DNA from: an uncultured Ignavibacteriota bacterium
GTDB lineage: Bacteria > Bacteroidota > Ignavibacteria > Tepidaquicellales > Tepidaquicellaceae
NCBI GenBank assembly: GCA_903901375.1
Contig: CAIUQV010000572.1
Location: 1 to 5,078 of the forward strand
Direction: 5' to 3'
Length of the DNA: 5,078 nucleotides
This document shows, piece by piece, positions 1 through 5,078 of the stretch. Under the pieces are notes generated by a model. That model did not search any database and was not told the DNA's origin. It saw only the letters and a program-made list of their open reading frames with translations. Position 1 is the stretch's first letter. Each line of letters begins with the position of its first letter. A program made the position numbers and the translations under genes.

Positions 1-422
1 CGTGCGAATACATCGCGCCCCCGGTCATCAGTACCAAACCAGTTCTTTGCTGAGGGAGGAGTTGGCGGCATAGCATTGATTTCATCAAGAAGGTTATCAT
101 TAGGACCGTATGGATAAAGGGGCATCAGCACAAAATCATCATTATTCTTTTCGCTAAAAAGGTGTTTAAGTTTTCGGTAGTTTGCTTCACCATTTGACTG
201 TACACCAAATGTTGTTGCAGGATAATATTTTAAAGCAGGGAAATAATAATATCCGTTATACCTTACCATCAGCGGGTCTTTGTTAACAAGCAAAGGGAGA
301 AAAAATGATACTACATAACAGATTATTATAATGTACAAGGAATAATATCCGCGTTTATGAAGTTTAAACTTCAGCCAGCGTTTATGGAACAGAGAATTAA
401 TATTTGACTTCTGGTTTTTCAT
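1..422 (-). CDS. yejE: YejE-type peptide ABC transporter permease, N-terminal part (cut by window edge)
   Basis: This is the second permease subunit of a Yej-type peptide importer in the inner membrane; it should pair with YejB and a YejF-type ATPase. The visible 140 residues start at ATG (420-422) and run open to base 1. They have a basic cytoplasmic start with an RW...RGYYSL stretch (about 15-29), one membrane segment (about 27-46), and then a long exported loop containing VRYNGYYYFPALKYYP (about 53-68) and FG. The segment ends with PPS..NWFGTDDRGRDVFA (about 122-140), the hallmark that precedes the core permease domain in the OppC/DppC/YejE family. The order RGYxSL, then VRYxGxxYFPxLKxY, then NWxGTD matches my recollection of E. 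coli YejE rather than generic DppC. Its ATG overlaps the yejB stop as ATGA, which indicates translational coupling; a weak AAGGA lies 10 bases upstream (433-437). The rest of the gene lies outside the window, so completeness cannot be judged. Confidence 0.92.
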   Translation of the reverse strand, partial: MKNQKSNINSLFHKRWLKFKLHKRGYYSLYIIIICYVVSFFLPLLVNKDPLMVRYNGYYYFPALKYYPATTFGVQSNGEANYRKLKHLFSEKNNDDFVLMPLYPYGPNDNLLDEINAMPPTPPSAKNWFGTDDRGRDVFA

Positions 423-1444
423 TCGAATCTAATCCTTGGATCGGCTAATGCATAAAGTAAGTCGGTAATTAAATTACCAAGGAGCAGAAGTAAACTCGAA
501 AGTACAAGCAGCCCCATACTCACGGGAAAGTCACGATTGAGCACAGAGTTGAAAGCAAGCAATCCTATTCCCTGAATGTTGAATATCTTTTCTATTAAAA
601 TGCTTCCGGTTAGCAGAACACTTAAGAAATGTCCAAACCCAGTAGCGAGAGGAATAAGTGCATTTCTGAGTATGTGTCTTATTATTATTTTCCTGTTCTT
701 CAATCCTTTTGCATAAGCAGTTCTTATGTAATCTTTGCTTAATACATCTATCACAGAATTCTTAGTAAGAATTGTAAGGGTTGCAAATCCCGAAATAACA
801 TATGCCAGAACCGGAAGAAAAGTATGTTTAACCAAATCAAATACCTTATCTACAAAAGATAATGAATCAAAGTTTGAAGATGTGAATCCTCCGAGAGGAA
901 AGATATTCCAGTGTGAGCCACCGCCAAACAGAACAAGCATCAAGGCGCCGAGTGCCCAGCCGGGAATTGAATAGCAAAGAAATATAAAGAACGAACTGAA
1001 TAAATCGAACTTAGATCCGCTTTTCATAGCCTTCATAATTCCAAGCGGAATGCAGACAATGTATGTGATGATTAACCCAATAACACCGAAATATATCGAA
1101 ACCGGCAAACGACTTGCAACGACTGACAATACAGGTTCTGCAAACTGTGTTGAAGTACCGAAATTACCAGTTCCAATTCCTTTTACCCAGATTAAATATC
1201 TTATGTGAACAGGTTTATCGAATCCATAAAACTCTTTAATTTTTTGAAATGCTGATTCGGTCATTTTTGAACCTGAAACAGTACTTCCGGATTCAGAACC
1301 CTGTAATTGTCCTGACTGAAGTTTCATAAGTTCTACTTCGGCAGGCCCGCCGGGTACGAACTGAAGCAGAAAAAAAGTAATGACGGTGAGACCAATCAGC
1401 GTTGGTATCATAAGAAGAATACGCTTTATGATGTATGTTCTCAT
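419..1444 (-). CDS. yejB: YejB-type peptide ABC transporter permease
   Basis: This is the first inner-membrane permease subunit of a Yej-type peptide importer. In enterobacteria the family imports peptides such as microcin C; in some alphaproteobacteria Yej permeases carry cell-wall peptides. The 341-residue protein opens with RTYIIKRILLMIPTLIGLT and a first membrane segment (about 9-29) ending in QFVPGGP (28-34), typical of DppB/OppB/YejB. A Ser/Gly-rich exported stretch (about 43-60) is followed by YGFDKPVHIRY (73-83). About five more membrane segments follow (near 115-137, 148-172, 204-226, 266-286, 306-335). The EAA-like cytoplasmic loop is at 238-265 (DYIRTAYAKGL...RHILRNALIP) and the end is DPRIRFE. 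FPLGGFTSSNFDSL (182-195) and GSILIEKIF (280-288) point to YejB rather than DppB. It is slightly shorter than E. coli YejB, mainly in the Ser/Gly-rich loop. The ATG start has no convincing Shine-Dalgarno site. No YejA-like binding protein gene precedes it; a PAP2 phosphatase does. Confidence 0.95.
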   Translation of the reverse strand: MRTYIIKRILLMIPTLIGLTVITFFLLQFVPGGPAEVELMKLQSGQLQGSESGSTVSGSKMTESAFQKIKEFYGFDKPVHIRYLIWVKGIGTGNFGTSTQFAEPVLSVVASRLPVSIYFGVIGLIITYIVCIPLGIMKAMKSGSKFDLFSSFFIFLCYSIPGWALGALMLVLFGGGSHWNIFPLGGFTSSNFDSLSFVDKVFDLVKHTFLPVLAYVISGFATLTILTKNSVIDVLSKDYIRTAYAKGLKNRKIIIRHILRNALIPLATGFGHFLSVLLTGSILIEKIFNIQGIGLLAFNSVLNRDFPVSMGLLVLSSLLLLLGNLITDLLYALADPRIRFE

Positions 1445-1468
1445 TACTTTTTGTTTTTAAAAAATATG

Positions 1469-1498
1469 AGAATAATTTAAGTGAATATTAACTTACAA
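1469..1498 (-). promoter_or_regulatory. Possible weak promoter ahead of yejB
   Basis: In the 85-base gap between the PAP2 gene and yejB, the minus strand reads TTGTAA (1493-1498), 18 bases, then TATTCT (1469-1474). Each matches the standard -35/-10 consensus at four of six positions. The gap is very A+T-rich, so a match this weak could be chance. If real, it would let yejBE be transcribed apart from alr-PAP2. Confidence 0.2.
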
Positions 1499-1511
1499 AA
1501 AATGAAGAAGG

Positions 1512-1526
1512 GAAAAAGGATTTTTC
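1512..1526 (-). other. Short A+T-rich dyad just after the PAP2 stop
   Basis: GAAAAA and TTTTTC form a perfect 6-base inverted repeat around a 3-base centre, three bases beyond the PAP2 stop codon. A hairpin here would be weak, with one G-C pair, and no clean T-run follows it, so I do not call it a terminator. A similar dyad follows attH at 3621-3634. Confidence 0.35.
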
Positions 1527-1529
1527 GAA

Positions 1530-2366
1530 TTATAAATTATAAACCAGTTTAAGTCCGTTGATAGTTGGATAAATGTGATAGGCGGTTTCCTTATTCTTTT
1601 TTCCTGAAATGAAATCACCGACGAAATATCCTATTGCAGAACCAAGAAAGACATCTGAAGCCCAGTGTTTATCGTCATAGATTCTTGCGAGTGCGGTAAT
1701 TCCGGCAAGTGAATAGAGTCCGATAGAAACATACGTATTATGTATTCTGTTTGCGAGCGTTGTTGAAAGCGCAAAAGCAACTGTTGAGTGTCCGGACGGG
1801 AATGAAAAATAGTCAGACTCTATGGTGGGTCCCTCAAATTTCATTGAACCGTCATTGGTATAAGGTCTGTGTCTTCCAAAAACAGATTTAGTGATAGTAG
1901 TTATAAGACCGGCAATAGCTACAGACTCAAAAACCATTCTTCCTGTTACCCTGATATTATCATTTCCCGCAAAAAGTCCGTAAGAATAAAACCCCGCTCC
2001 GATTATAACAGTTGGATATACGTTTCCATAAAAGTTGCCGATATCTTTCAGAGCATCGTTGAAAGAGCTGTTGTTTTTCTTAAAGTAAGTACGAGTTTCA
2101 TCGTCTATTGTAAAAAGCAGAGCTGTGGTGGTTAAAACTGCACCAGCGATAATTGCGTCTTTAGTATTATAATGAAAAGGAGAGGCGAAGGTATTTAAGC
2201 CGTCATTAAAAGATACTTTAAAATCGTCGAGAACAAGGCTGCCTAAGTTTACACAGCAGTTTGAATCGCAGACATTAGAGTTTCTTGAAGTCTGTGCAAA
2301 AGAATAATTAACTGTAAAGACAAGCAGAACAATGAAATATGTTATCTTTAATCTGTCTTTAAACAT
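1530..2366 (-). CDS. Exported PAP2-family phosphatase (type 2 phosphatidic acid phosphatase)
   Basis: This is a membrane phosphatase of the PAP2 superfamily, whose active site normally faces the periplasm and removes phosphate from lipid phosphates or pyrophosphates; the substrate here is unknown. The 278-residue protein begins with a signal peptide (1-24; cleavage likely after SFA, leaving QTS). Next comes a short exported segment with three cysteines (C33, C37, C38), then about six hydrophobic segments (near 68-87, 115-133, 142-160, 191-207, 211-226, 238-253). All three catalytic motifs are intact: KX6RP (K160, R167, P168), PSGH (190-193, H193) and RX5HX3D (R228, H234, D238), with Ala227 where the third motif often has Ser. 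The ATG lies inside the end of alr (8-base overlap, ATGTTTAA), so translation is probably coupled. With alr upstream and a peptide importer downstream, undecaprenyl-pyrophosphate phosphatase is a reasonable guess; a lipid A or phosphatidylglycerophosphate phosphatase is also possible. Confidence 0.9.
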   Translation of the reverse strand: MFKDRLKITYFIVLLVFTVNYSFAQTSRNSNVCDSNCCVNLGSLVLDDFKVSFNDGLNTFASPFHYNTKDAIIAGAVLTTTALLFTIDDETRTYFKKNNSSFNDALKDIGNFYGNVYPTVIIGAGFYSYGLFAGNDNIRVTGRMVFESVAIAGLITTITKSVFGRHRPYTNDGSMKFEGPTIESDYFSFPSGHSTVAFALSTTLANRIHNTYVSIGLYSLAGITALARIYDDKHWASDVFLGSAIGYFVGDFISGKKNKETAYHIYPTINGLKLVYNL

Positions 2367-3501
2367 ACACTCTCTGAACCCTGTCTGCCATTGAACATAT
2401 TATTTCATAAGGAATAGACTTTACTACTTTTGCGATTTTATCGGCACCGAGATTATTACTTCCCTCTCTTCCAATAAGCAAAACATCATCGCCTATACGA
2501 ACAGTATTCTTCACGCCAAGGTTTACCATCAGCCAGTCCATAGTAATCGTTCCTGAAATCGGATACAGCTTATTATTAATACTGACTTTTCCTGTGTTTG
2601 AAAGTGAGCGCCAGTAACCATCGCCGTAACCAACCGGTATGGAGCCAATGAAGGTTTTATCGGAAGTGTAGAACTTTCTTCCGTAGGATATACTCGTATT
2701 TGCGTCAACTCTTTTAATAAACGTTACTTTCGACTTCAGGCTCATAATAGGCATAAGTTCAATTTTGTTTTTAACTTCGTCCGAAGGATAATATCCATAT
2801 AATAATAGTCCCGGTCTTACCATATCAAAGTAAGAATCTTTCAGGTCGAGAATTGCACCGCTATTAGCAGCGTGAACAATAGGAAACTCCATACCAGACT
2901 GCTTCAGCAGGTGGAGAAGTTCTTTAAACTTATTCAATTGTGTTTTAGCAAATGTCTTATCGGCGCTTTCAGCTGTAGCAAAGTGTGTGAATATACCTTC
3001 AATCTCAAGGTTCTTATGAGTGAAGACCTGTTCAATGTTTTTGAATGCACGCTTAACATCAAAACCGATACGCTTCATACCTGTATCAACTTTTATATGA
3101 ACCTTAAATTTCTTATTCAGCTTTTTAGAATACTGATCGAGAAACTTTGCAGTATCGAGAGATGCCACCGTAGCAATTAGATTATACTTCAGTAATTTTG
3201 AAACGTATGCAGCGGGTTTAAGTTTAGAATGTATAAGTGTGCCGAAGACGAGAATGTTTGCGTCGGGTATAGTCGTGCGCAATTTAATGGCTTCGTCGTA
3301 ATTAGCAACGCCGAGAAAATCAGCGCCAAGAGATATAAGTTTCTGACTGATTTCCCTTATGCCATGGCCATAGGCATTTGCCTTTACTACTCCGCAGACT
3401 TTAATTTTCTTATGAGGATTAATACGGTGCAGATGTTCTTTAATCTGACCGTAATTAAACTCAAGTTTGTTTAACGATATTTCCGCCCTTGTTGGATTCA
3501 T
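2359..3501 (-). CDS. alr: Alanine racemase
   Basis: This PLP-dependent cytoplasmic enzyme interconverts L- and D-alanine, supplying D-Ala for the peptidoglycan stem peptide. The 380-residue length is normal for the family. The N-terminal TIM-barrel domain carries the PLP lysine motif VVKANAYGHG (K40), KVDTGMKRIGF (137-147, with R144), THFA (172-175), HAANSGA (210-216) and VRPGLLLYG (228-236). The C-terminal beta domain carries the second catalytic base in SYGRKF (Y273), IPVGYGDGY (288-296) and GTITMDWLMVNLG (317-329), where M321 corresponds to a substrate-contacting Met. All expected catalytic residues are present, so it should be active. The ATG start gives the standard N-terminus (TRAEISLNKLEFNY) and no upstream alternative is needed. 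There is no Shine-Dalgarno site; a TAnnTTTG-like promoter element ends only 7 bases before the start codon. The gene overlaps the PAP2 gene by 8 bases. It is a stand-alone racemase, not the MurF-Alr fusion found in some Bacteroidota. Confidence 0.97.
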   Translation of the reverse strand: MNPTRAEISLNKLEFNYGQIKEHLHRINPHKKIKVCGVVKANAYGHGIREISQKLISLGADFLGVANYDEAIKLRTTIPDANILVFGTLIHSKLKPAAYVSKLLKYNLIATVASLDTAKFLDQYSKKLNKKFKVHIKVDTGMKRIGFDVKRAFKNIEQVFTHKNLEIEGIFTHFATAESADKTFAKTQLNKFKELLHLLKQSGMEFPIVHAANSGAILDLKDSYFDMVRPGLLLYGYYPSDEVKNKIELMPIMSLKSKVTFIKRVDANTSISYGRKFYTSDKTFIGSIPVGYGDGYWRSLSNTGKVSINNKLYPISGTITMDWLMVNLGVKNTVRIGDDVLLIGREGSNNLGADKIAKVVKSIPYEIICSMADRVQRVYV

Positions 3502-3508
3502 TTAAGTA

Positions 3509-3516
3509 CAAATATA
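3509..3516 (-). promoter_or_regulatory. Possible Bacteroidota-type -7 element before alr
   Basis: The minus strand reads TATATTTG, a full match to the TAnnTTTG -7 element of Bacteroidota housekeeping promoters. No TTTG element sits at the usual 19-21 base distance upstream, so the match is partial. If used, transcription would begin within a few bases of the alr ATG, giving an almost leaderless mRNA. That would fit the lack of a ribosome binding site. Confidence 0.35.
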
Positions 3517-3575
3517 AAGAATTAAGTTAATATAAATTAGGGAATTGAAAGAAGAACAGATTTATATAATTTCTT

Positions 3576-3602
3576 ACCACAGAGTGCACAGAGCACACAG
3601 AG
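3576..3602. repeat. Three tandem 9-base units containing CACAGAG
   Basis: On the plus strand CACAGAG starts at 3578, 3587 and 3596, exactly 9 bases apart, with two variable bases before each copy (AC, TG, CA). On the minus strand it reads CTCTGTG three times, ending in GGT. It lies in the gap between attH and alr and is far more ordered than the A+T-rich sequence around it. I recall similar 'ACCACAGAG...CACAGAG' runs dispersed in intergenic DNA of many environmental bacteria, which would make this one copy of a dispersed element. Its function is unknown. Confidence 0.8.
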
Positions 3603-3620
3603 CCTAAAACAATAAAATGG

Positions 3621-3634
3621 TGAAAAGATTTTCA
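3621..3634 (-). other. Short A+T-rich dyad just after the attH stop
   Basis: TGAAAA and TTTTCA form a perfect 6-base inverted repeat around two bases, four bases beyond the attH stop. On the minus strand it is followed by a T-rich but interrupted stretch. It could be a weak terminator or an operator-like palindrome, but with a single G-C pair the hairpin would be unstable. It matches the position and sequence style of the dyad after the PAP2 gene. Confidence 0.35.
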
Positions 3635-3638
3635 AATA

Positions 3639-4775
3639 CTAATCAGCGTATCCCGTTAGTTCCACGTATCCTTTGCCGTTTATATTCTTTCCCAAGTAAT
3701 TTCCATTAATAACAACAGAACCTTCCCAGTATTTTACTGTCACATCCAATTCCTGATTTTTAATTGCCGGTATTACAGTCAATTCAATATTGCGGGACGG
3801 AATGCTTAATTTCCATCCTGACGGATATACTTTCCCTATATTGTTTTTCCACTCCCCTGTTGGTTTTAGAATAACATCTTTAGGTTTTAAGTTTTCTTTT
3901 ACACCATCCGGCAGAACGATTGAGCCTTTGCTCGACGCATCAACACTTCCATCTTTGTTTCTTAACTGGTAGTACATAAGTTCAGTATTGTTATCGAGCT
4001 GCAGTGAAAACCAGTCCCATCCTTTCTGGTTTTGTGATAATGCGCTTGTGCTCCACTCCCTGTCGAGCCAGGAGAATCCATCAACCGAATACTCTTTTCC
4101 TTTGACGTTTATTTTCCCTGAAGTCTTAATCTTTGTAGCTGAATAGTAATATGAAGCATTTCCAAAGTCATTACTCTTTTTACTCAATCCGTTTTCGCCT
4201 TGCAAAATAACAGACTTCAAAAGCTCAAGGTTAAACTCAACACTGATATCTTTATCTTTTGCGGATAATGTAACATCTGGAAATTCATGATTACCCTTTC
4301 GCGTTTCTGTTACTGTCCAGTCCTCAATCCAGAGCTTAAAAGGATTTGCTTCCACTCCTGCAAGTTTATTACCGTCTCGGCTGAACCTTTCGAAGAAGTA
4401 AAACTTGTCATTGTCTATATCGGTAAGAGTAAAATGTCCCATATAAACCTGACTGGAGCGCCACGCCGAAGCAGTGTCCTGCTTTAATGGTGATATTGCA
4501 TTTCTGAATATTGTAAACTGATAGCCAAAGTTTTTTCCTTCTTTAGTAGAAAGGTTTCCGGTAAAATACCACCACTCGGTTCTGAAAGAATGATGAGCAC
4601 CGTTATCAAAAGGAAAAACAAATTTTCTTTCGTTGACTGCCTTCTCAAAACCTGTAGTATCGGCAGAGCCTAATGTGTTTGAAACAGTAAAAGATTCTTT
4701 TTGATTAAGAGCTTTCTTTTCCGAGCAGGAATAAAATATAACTGTAATTAACATTAAAAATATTAATCTCTTCAA
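3639..4775 (-). CDS. attH: AttH/CrtC-like lipocalin-type lipoprotein ('carotenoid 1,2-hydratase-like')
   Basis: This is a predicted lipoprotein of the AttH/CrtC superfamily, two linked lipocalin-like beta-barrels. Relatives include carotenoid 1,2-hydratase CrtC, but AttH members usually sit beside ABC permeases and their substrate is unclear. The 378-residue protein has a short basic, hydrophobic signal peptide with lipobox FYSC (Cys17), then a flexible linker to about residue 50. The N-terminal half carries HHSFRTEWWYFTG (61-73) and FGYQFTIFR (83-91). The middle has YYYSATKIKTSGKI (209-222), and the C-terminal half has WLDREWS (236-242), GWDWF (252-256), YWEG (349-352) and GKGYVELTGY (367-376), all family signatures. 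The third position of the DxEW motif is Arg239; I recall both DREW and DHEW in the family. The start is TTG at 4773-4775. It is chosen because a strong GGGAGG sits 7 bases upstream and because the first ATG, at codon 8, would remove the basic n-region. It begins two bases after the permease stop, so the two are almost certainly co-transcribed. No carotenoid gene is visible nearby, so carotenoid hydration is not supported. Confidence 0.9.
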   Translation of the reverse strand: MKRLIFLMLITVIFYSCSEKKALNQKESFTVSNTLGSADTTGFEKAVNERKFVFPFDNGAHHSFRTEWWYFTGNLSTKEGKNFGYQFTIFRNAISPLKQDTASAWRSSQVYMGHFTLTDIDNDKFYFFERFSRDGNKLAGVEANPFKLWIEDWTVTETRKGNHEFPDVTLSAKDKDISVEFNLELLKSVILQGENGLSKKSNDFGNASYYYSATKIKTSGKINVKGKEYSVDGFSWLDREWSTSALSQNQKGWDWFSLQLDNNTELMYYQLRNKDGSVDASSKGSIVLPDGVKENLKPKDVILKPTGEWKNNIGKVYPSGWKLSIPSRNIELTVIPAIKNQELDVTVKYWEGSVVINGNYLGKNINGKGYVELTGYAD

Positions 4776-4777
4776 GT

Positions 4778-5078
4778 CTATTCCTCCCTAAGAGCCGCAG
4801 AGGGCGATATTTTAGAAATGATGTATCCCGGGTAAATCCCTGCAAGAACAGCAGCGACAACTGCAAGAATCATTGCTTCAACAAGAACACCTGATTCGAT
4901 TGACAACTGCATAGTCCATCCGAACGAACGCTTATTAATAATAAAAACAAGAATGTAAGCAAGCAATGCACCGAGCGGCAATGAAAGCACACCTGAAATA
5001 AATCCCATAAAGATTGATTGCAAGACAGATATTTTAAACAACTGTGAAGGCAAAAAACCAACGGCACGCAGAACTCCC
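4778..5078 (-). CDS. FtsX/MacB-type ABC transporter permease, C-terminal end (cut by window edge)
   Basis: This is the C-terminal ~100 residues of an inner-membrane permease of the FtsX/MacB/LolC type. Such proteins usually act in mechanical export or lipoprotein handling rather than channel-type uptake. The frame is open to base 5078, and the first readable residues, GVLRAVGFLPSQLF, match the cytoplasmic 'R-E-I-G-V-L-R-A-I/V-G' coupling segment that precedes the penultimate membrane helix. Two hydrophobic regions follow (about 20-48 and 66-90 of the visible part), separated by INKRSFGWTMQL, which I associate with permeases encoded beside AttH proteins. The end is IYPGYIISKISPSAALREE, the usual family terminus. 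The stop lies two bases before the attH start and the attH ribosome binding site overlaps the final codons, so the genes are coupled. The partner ATPase and the rest of the permease should lie upstream of the window. The TTG at 5053 is an internal codon, not the start. The att assignment is an inference from context. Confidence 0.88.
   Translation of the reverse strand, partial: GVLRAVGFLPSQLFKISVLQSIFMGFISGVLSLPLGALLAYILVFIINKRSFGWTMQLSIESGVLVEAMILAVVAAVLAGIYPGYIISKISPSAALREE
4783..4788 (-). promoter_or_regulatory. Strong ribosome binding site for the TTG start of attH
   Basis: GGGAGG lies 7 bases before the TTG start codon and inside the last codons of the upstream permease. It is the best Shine-Dalgarno match of any gene start in the window, and it decides the choice of TTG over the later ATG. 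Confidence 0.8.

Noticed and set aside
735..974. Open frame on the plus strand opposite yejB, and similar ones at 1869-2135, 2872-3180, 3229-3474, 3790-3972 and 4287-4487
   Set aside because: Each lies wholly inside a strongly supported minus-strand gene. Their products have no recognisable motif and low-complexity or erratic composition, as expected of antisense shadows.
1512..1526. Rho-independent terminator after the PAP2 gene
   Set aside because: The stem is almost entirely A-T, and on the transcribed strand it is followed by CCCTTCTTC rather than a T-run.
3576..3602. CRISPR-like array
   Set aside because: The repeat unit is 7 bases with 2-base gaps. There are no spacers of useful length and no cas gene.
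3502..3638. Riboswitch or small RNA gene ahead of alr
   Set aside because: The spacer is A+T-rich, shows no stable multi-stem fold that I can find by eye, and matches no riboswitch core I recognise.
3639..4775. True carotenoid 1,2-hydratase (CrtC) of a carotenoid pathway
   Set aside because: The family signatures are shared, but the lipoprotein signal, the adjacent ABC permease and the absence of any carotenoid gene in the window favour the AttH branch.
5051..5053. TTG as the start of a short 91-residue permease-like gene
   Set aside because: The frame continues upstream with GVLRAVGF, a conserved FtsX-family segment, so this TTG is an internal Leu codon of a gene cut by the window edge.
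4870..5067. Alternative minus-strand frame overlapping the permease
   Set aside because: It is out of frame with the clear FtsX-family sequence, and its translation is rich in Cys, Leu and Ser with no family match.

Overview
The window is a gene-dense, moderately A+T-rich bacterial segment. Every gene I can support lies on the minus strand, so transcription runs from base 5078 towards base 1. There are six genes: four complete and two cut by the window edges. No tRNA, rRNA, insertion sequence, CRISPR array or phage gene is visible. The longest stretch without a gene is 137 bases (3502-3638). The lineage is probably Bacteroidota or a relative such as Ignavibacteriota. The support is a signal peptide ending SFAQ, a loose lipobox (FYSC), a TAnnTTTG-like promoter element, and weak or absent Shine-Dalgarno sites before alr and yejB. 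This is an inference without a phylogeny.

First block, in transcription order (5078-3639): the last ~100 residues of an FtsX/MacB-type ABC permease, then after two bases an AttH/CrtC-like lipoprotein. The pair resembles the AttE-F-G-H arrangement, in which an ABC exporter-like complex is coupled to a lipocalin-like 'carotenoid 1,2-hydratase-like' protein of unclear substrate. The lipoprotein starts at TTG behind a very strong ribosome binding site.

Spacer (3502-3638): this gap separates the att-like pair from the genes that follow. It holds a short A+T-rich dyad just after the attH stop, three exact 9-base-spaced copies of CACAGAG, and a possible promoter immediately before alr. It is the likeliest transcription boundary in the window.

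Second block (3501-1): alanine racemase (alr) overlaps a PAP2-type phosphatase by 8 bases. After 85 bases come yejB and the start of yejE, which overlap as ATGA. YejB and YejE are the two permeases of a peptide ABC importer. Alr makes D-alanine for peptidoglycan. Exported PAP2 enzymes often dephosphorylate undecaprenyl pyrophosphate or other lipid phosphates. Yej-type importers take up peptides, including cell-wall peptides in some bacteria. A shared cell-wall synthesis and recycling theme is therefore plausible but unproven. No substrate-binding protein (YejA) gene lies before yejB.

I found no clear new system. The items most worth following up are the alr-PAP2-yejBE grouping, the CACAGAG repeat, and the permease-AttH pair.
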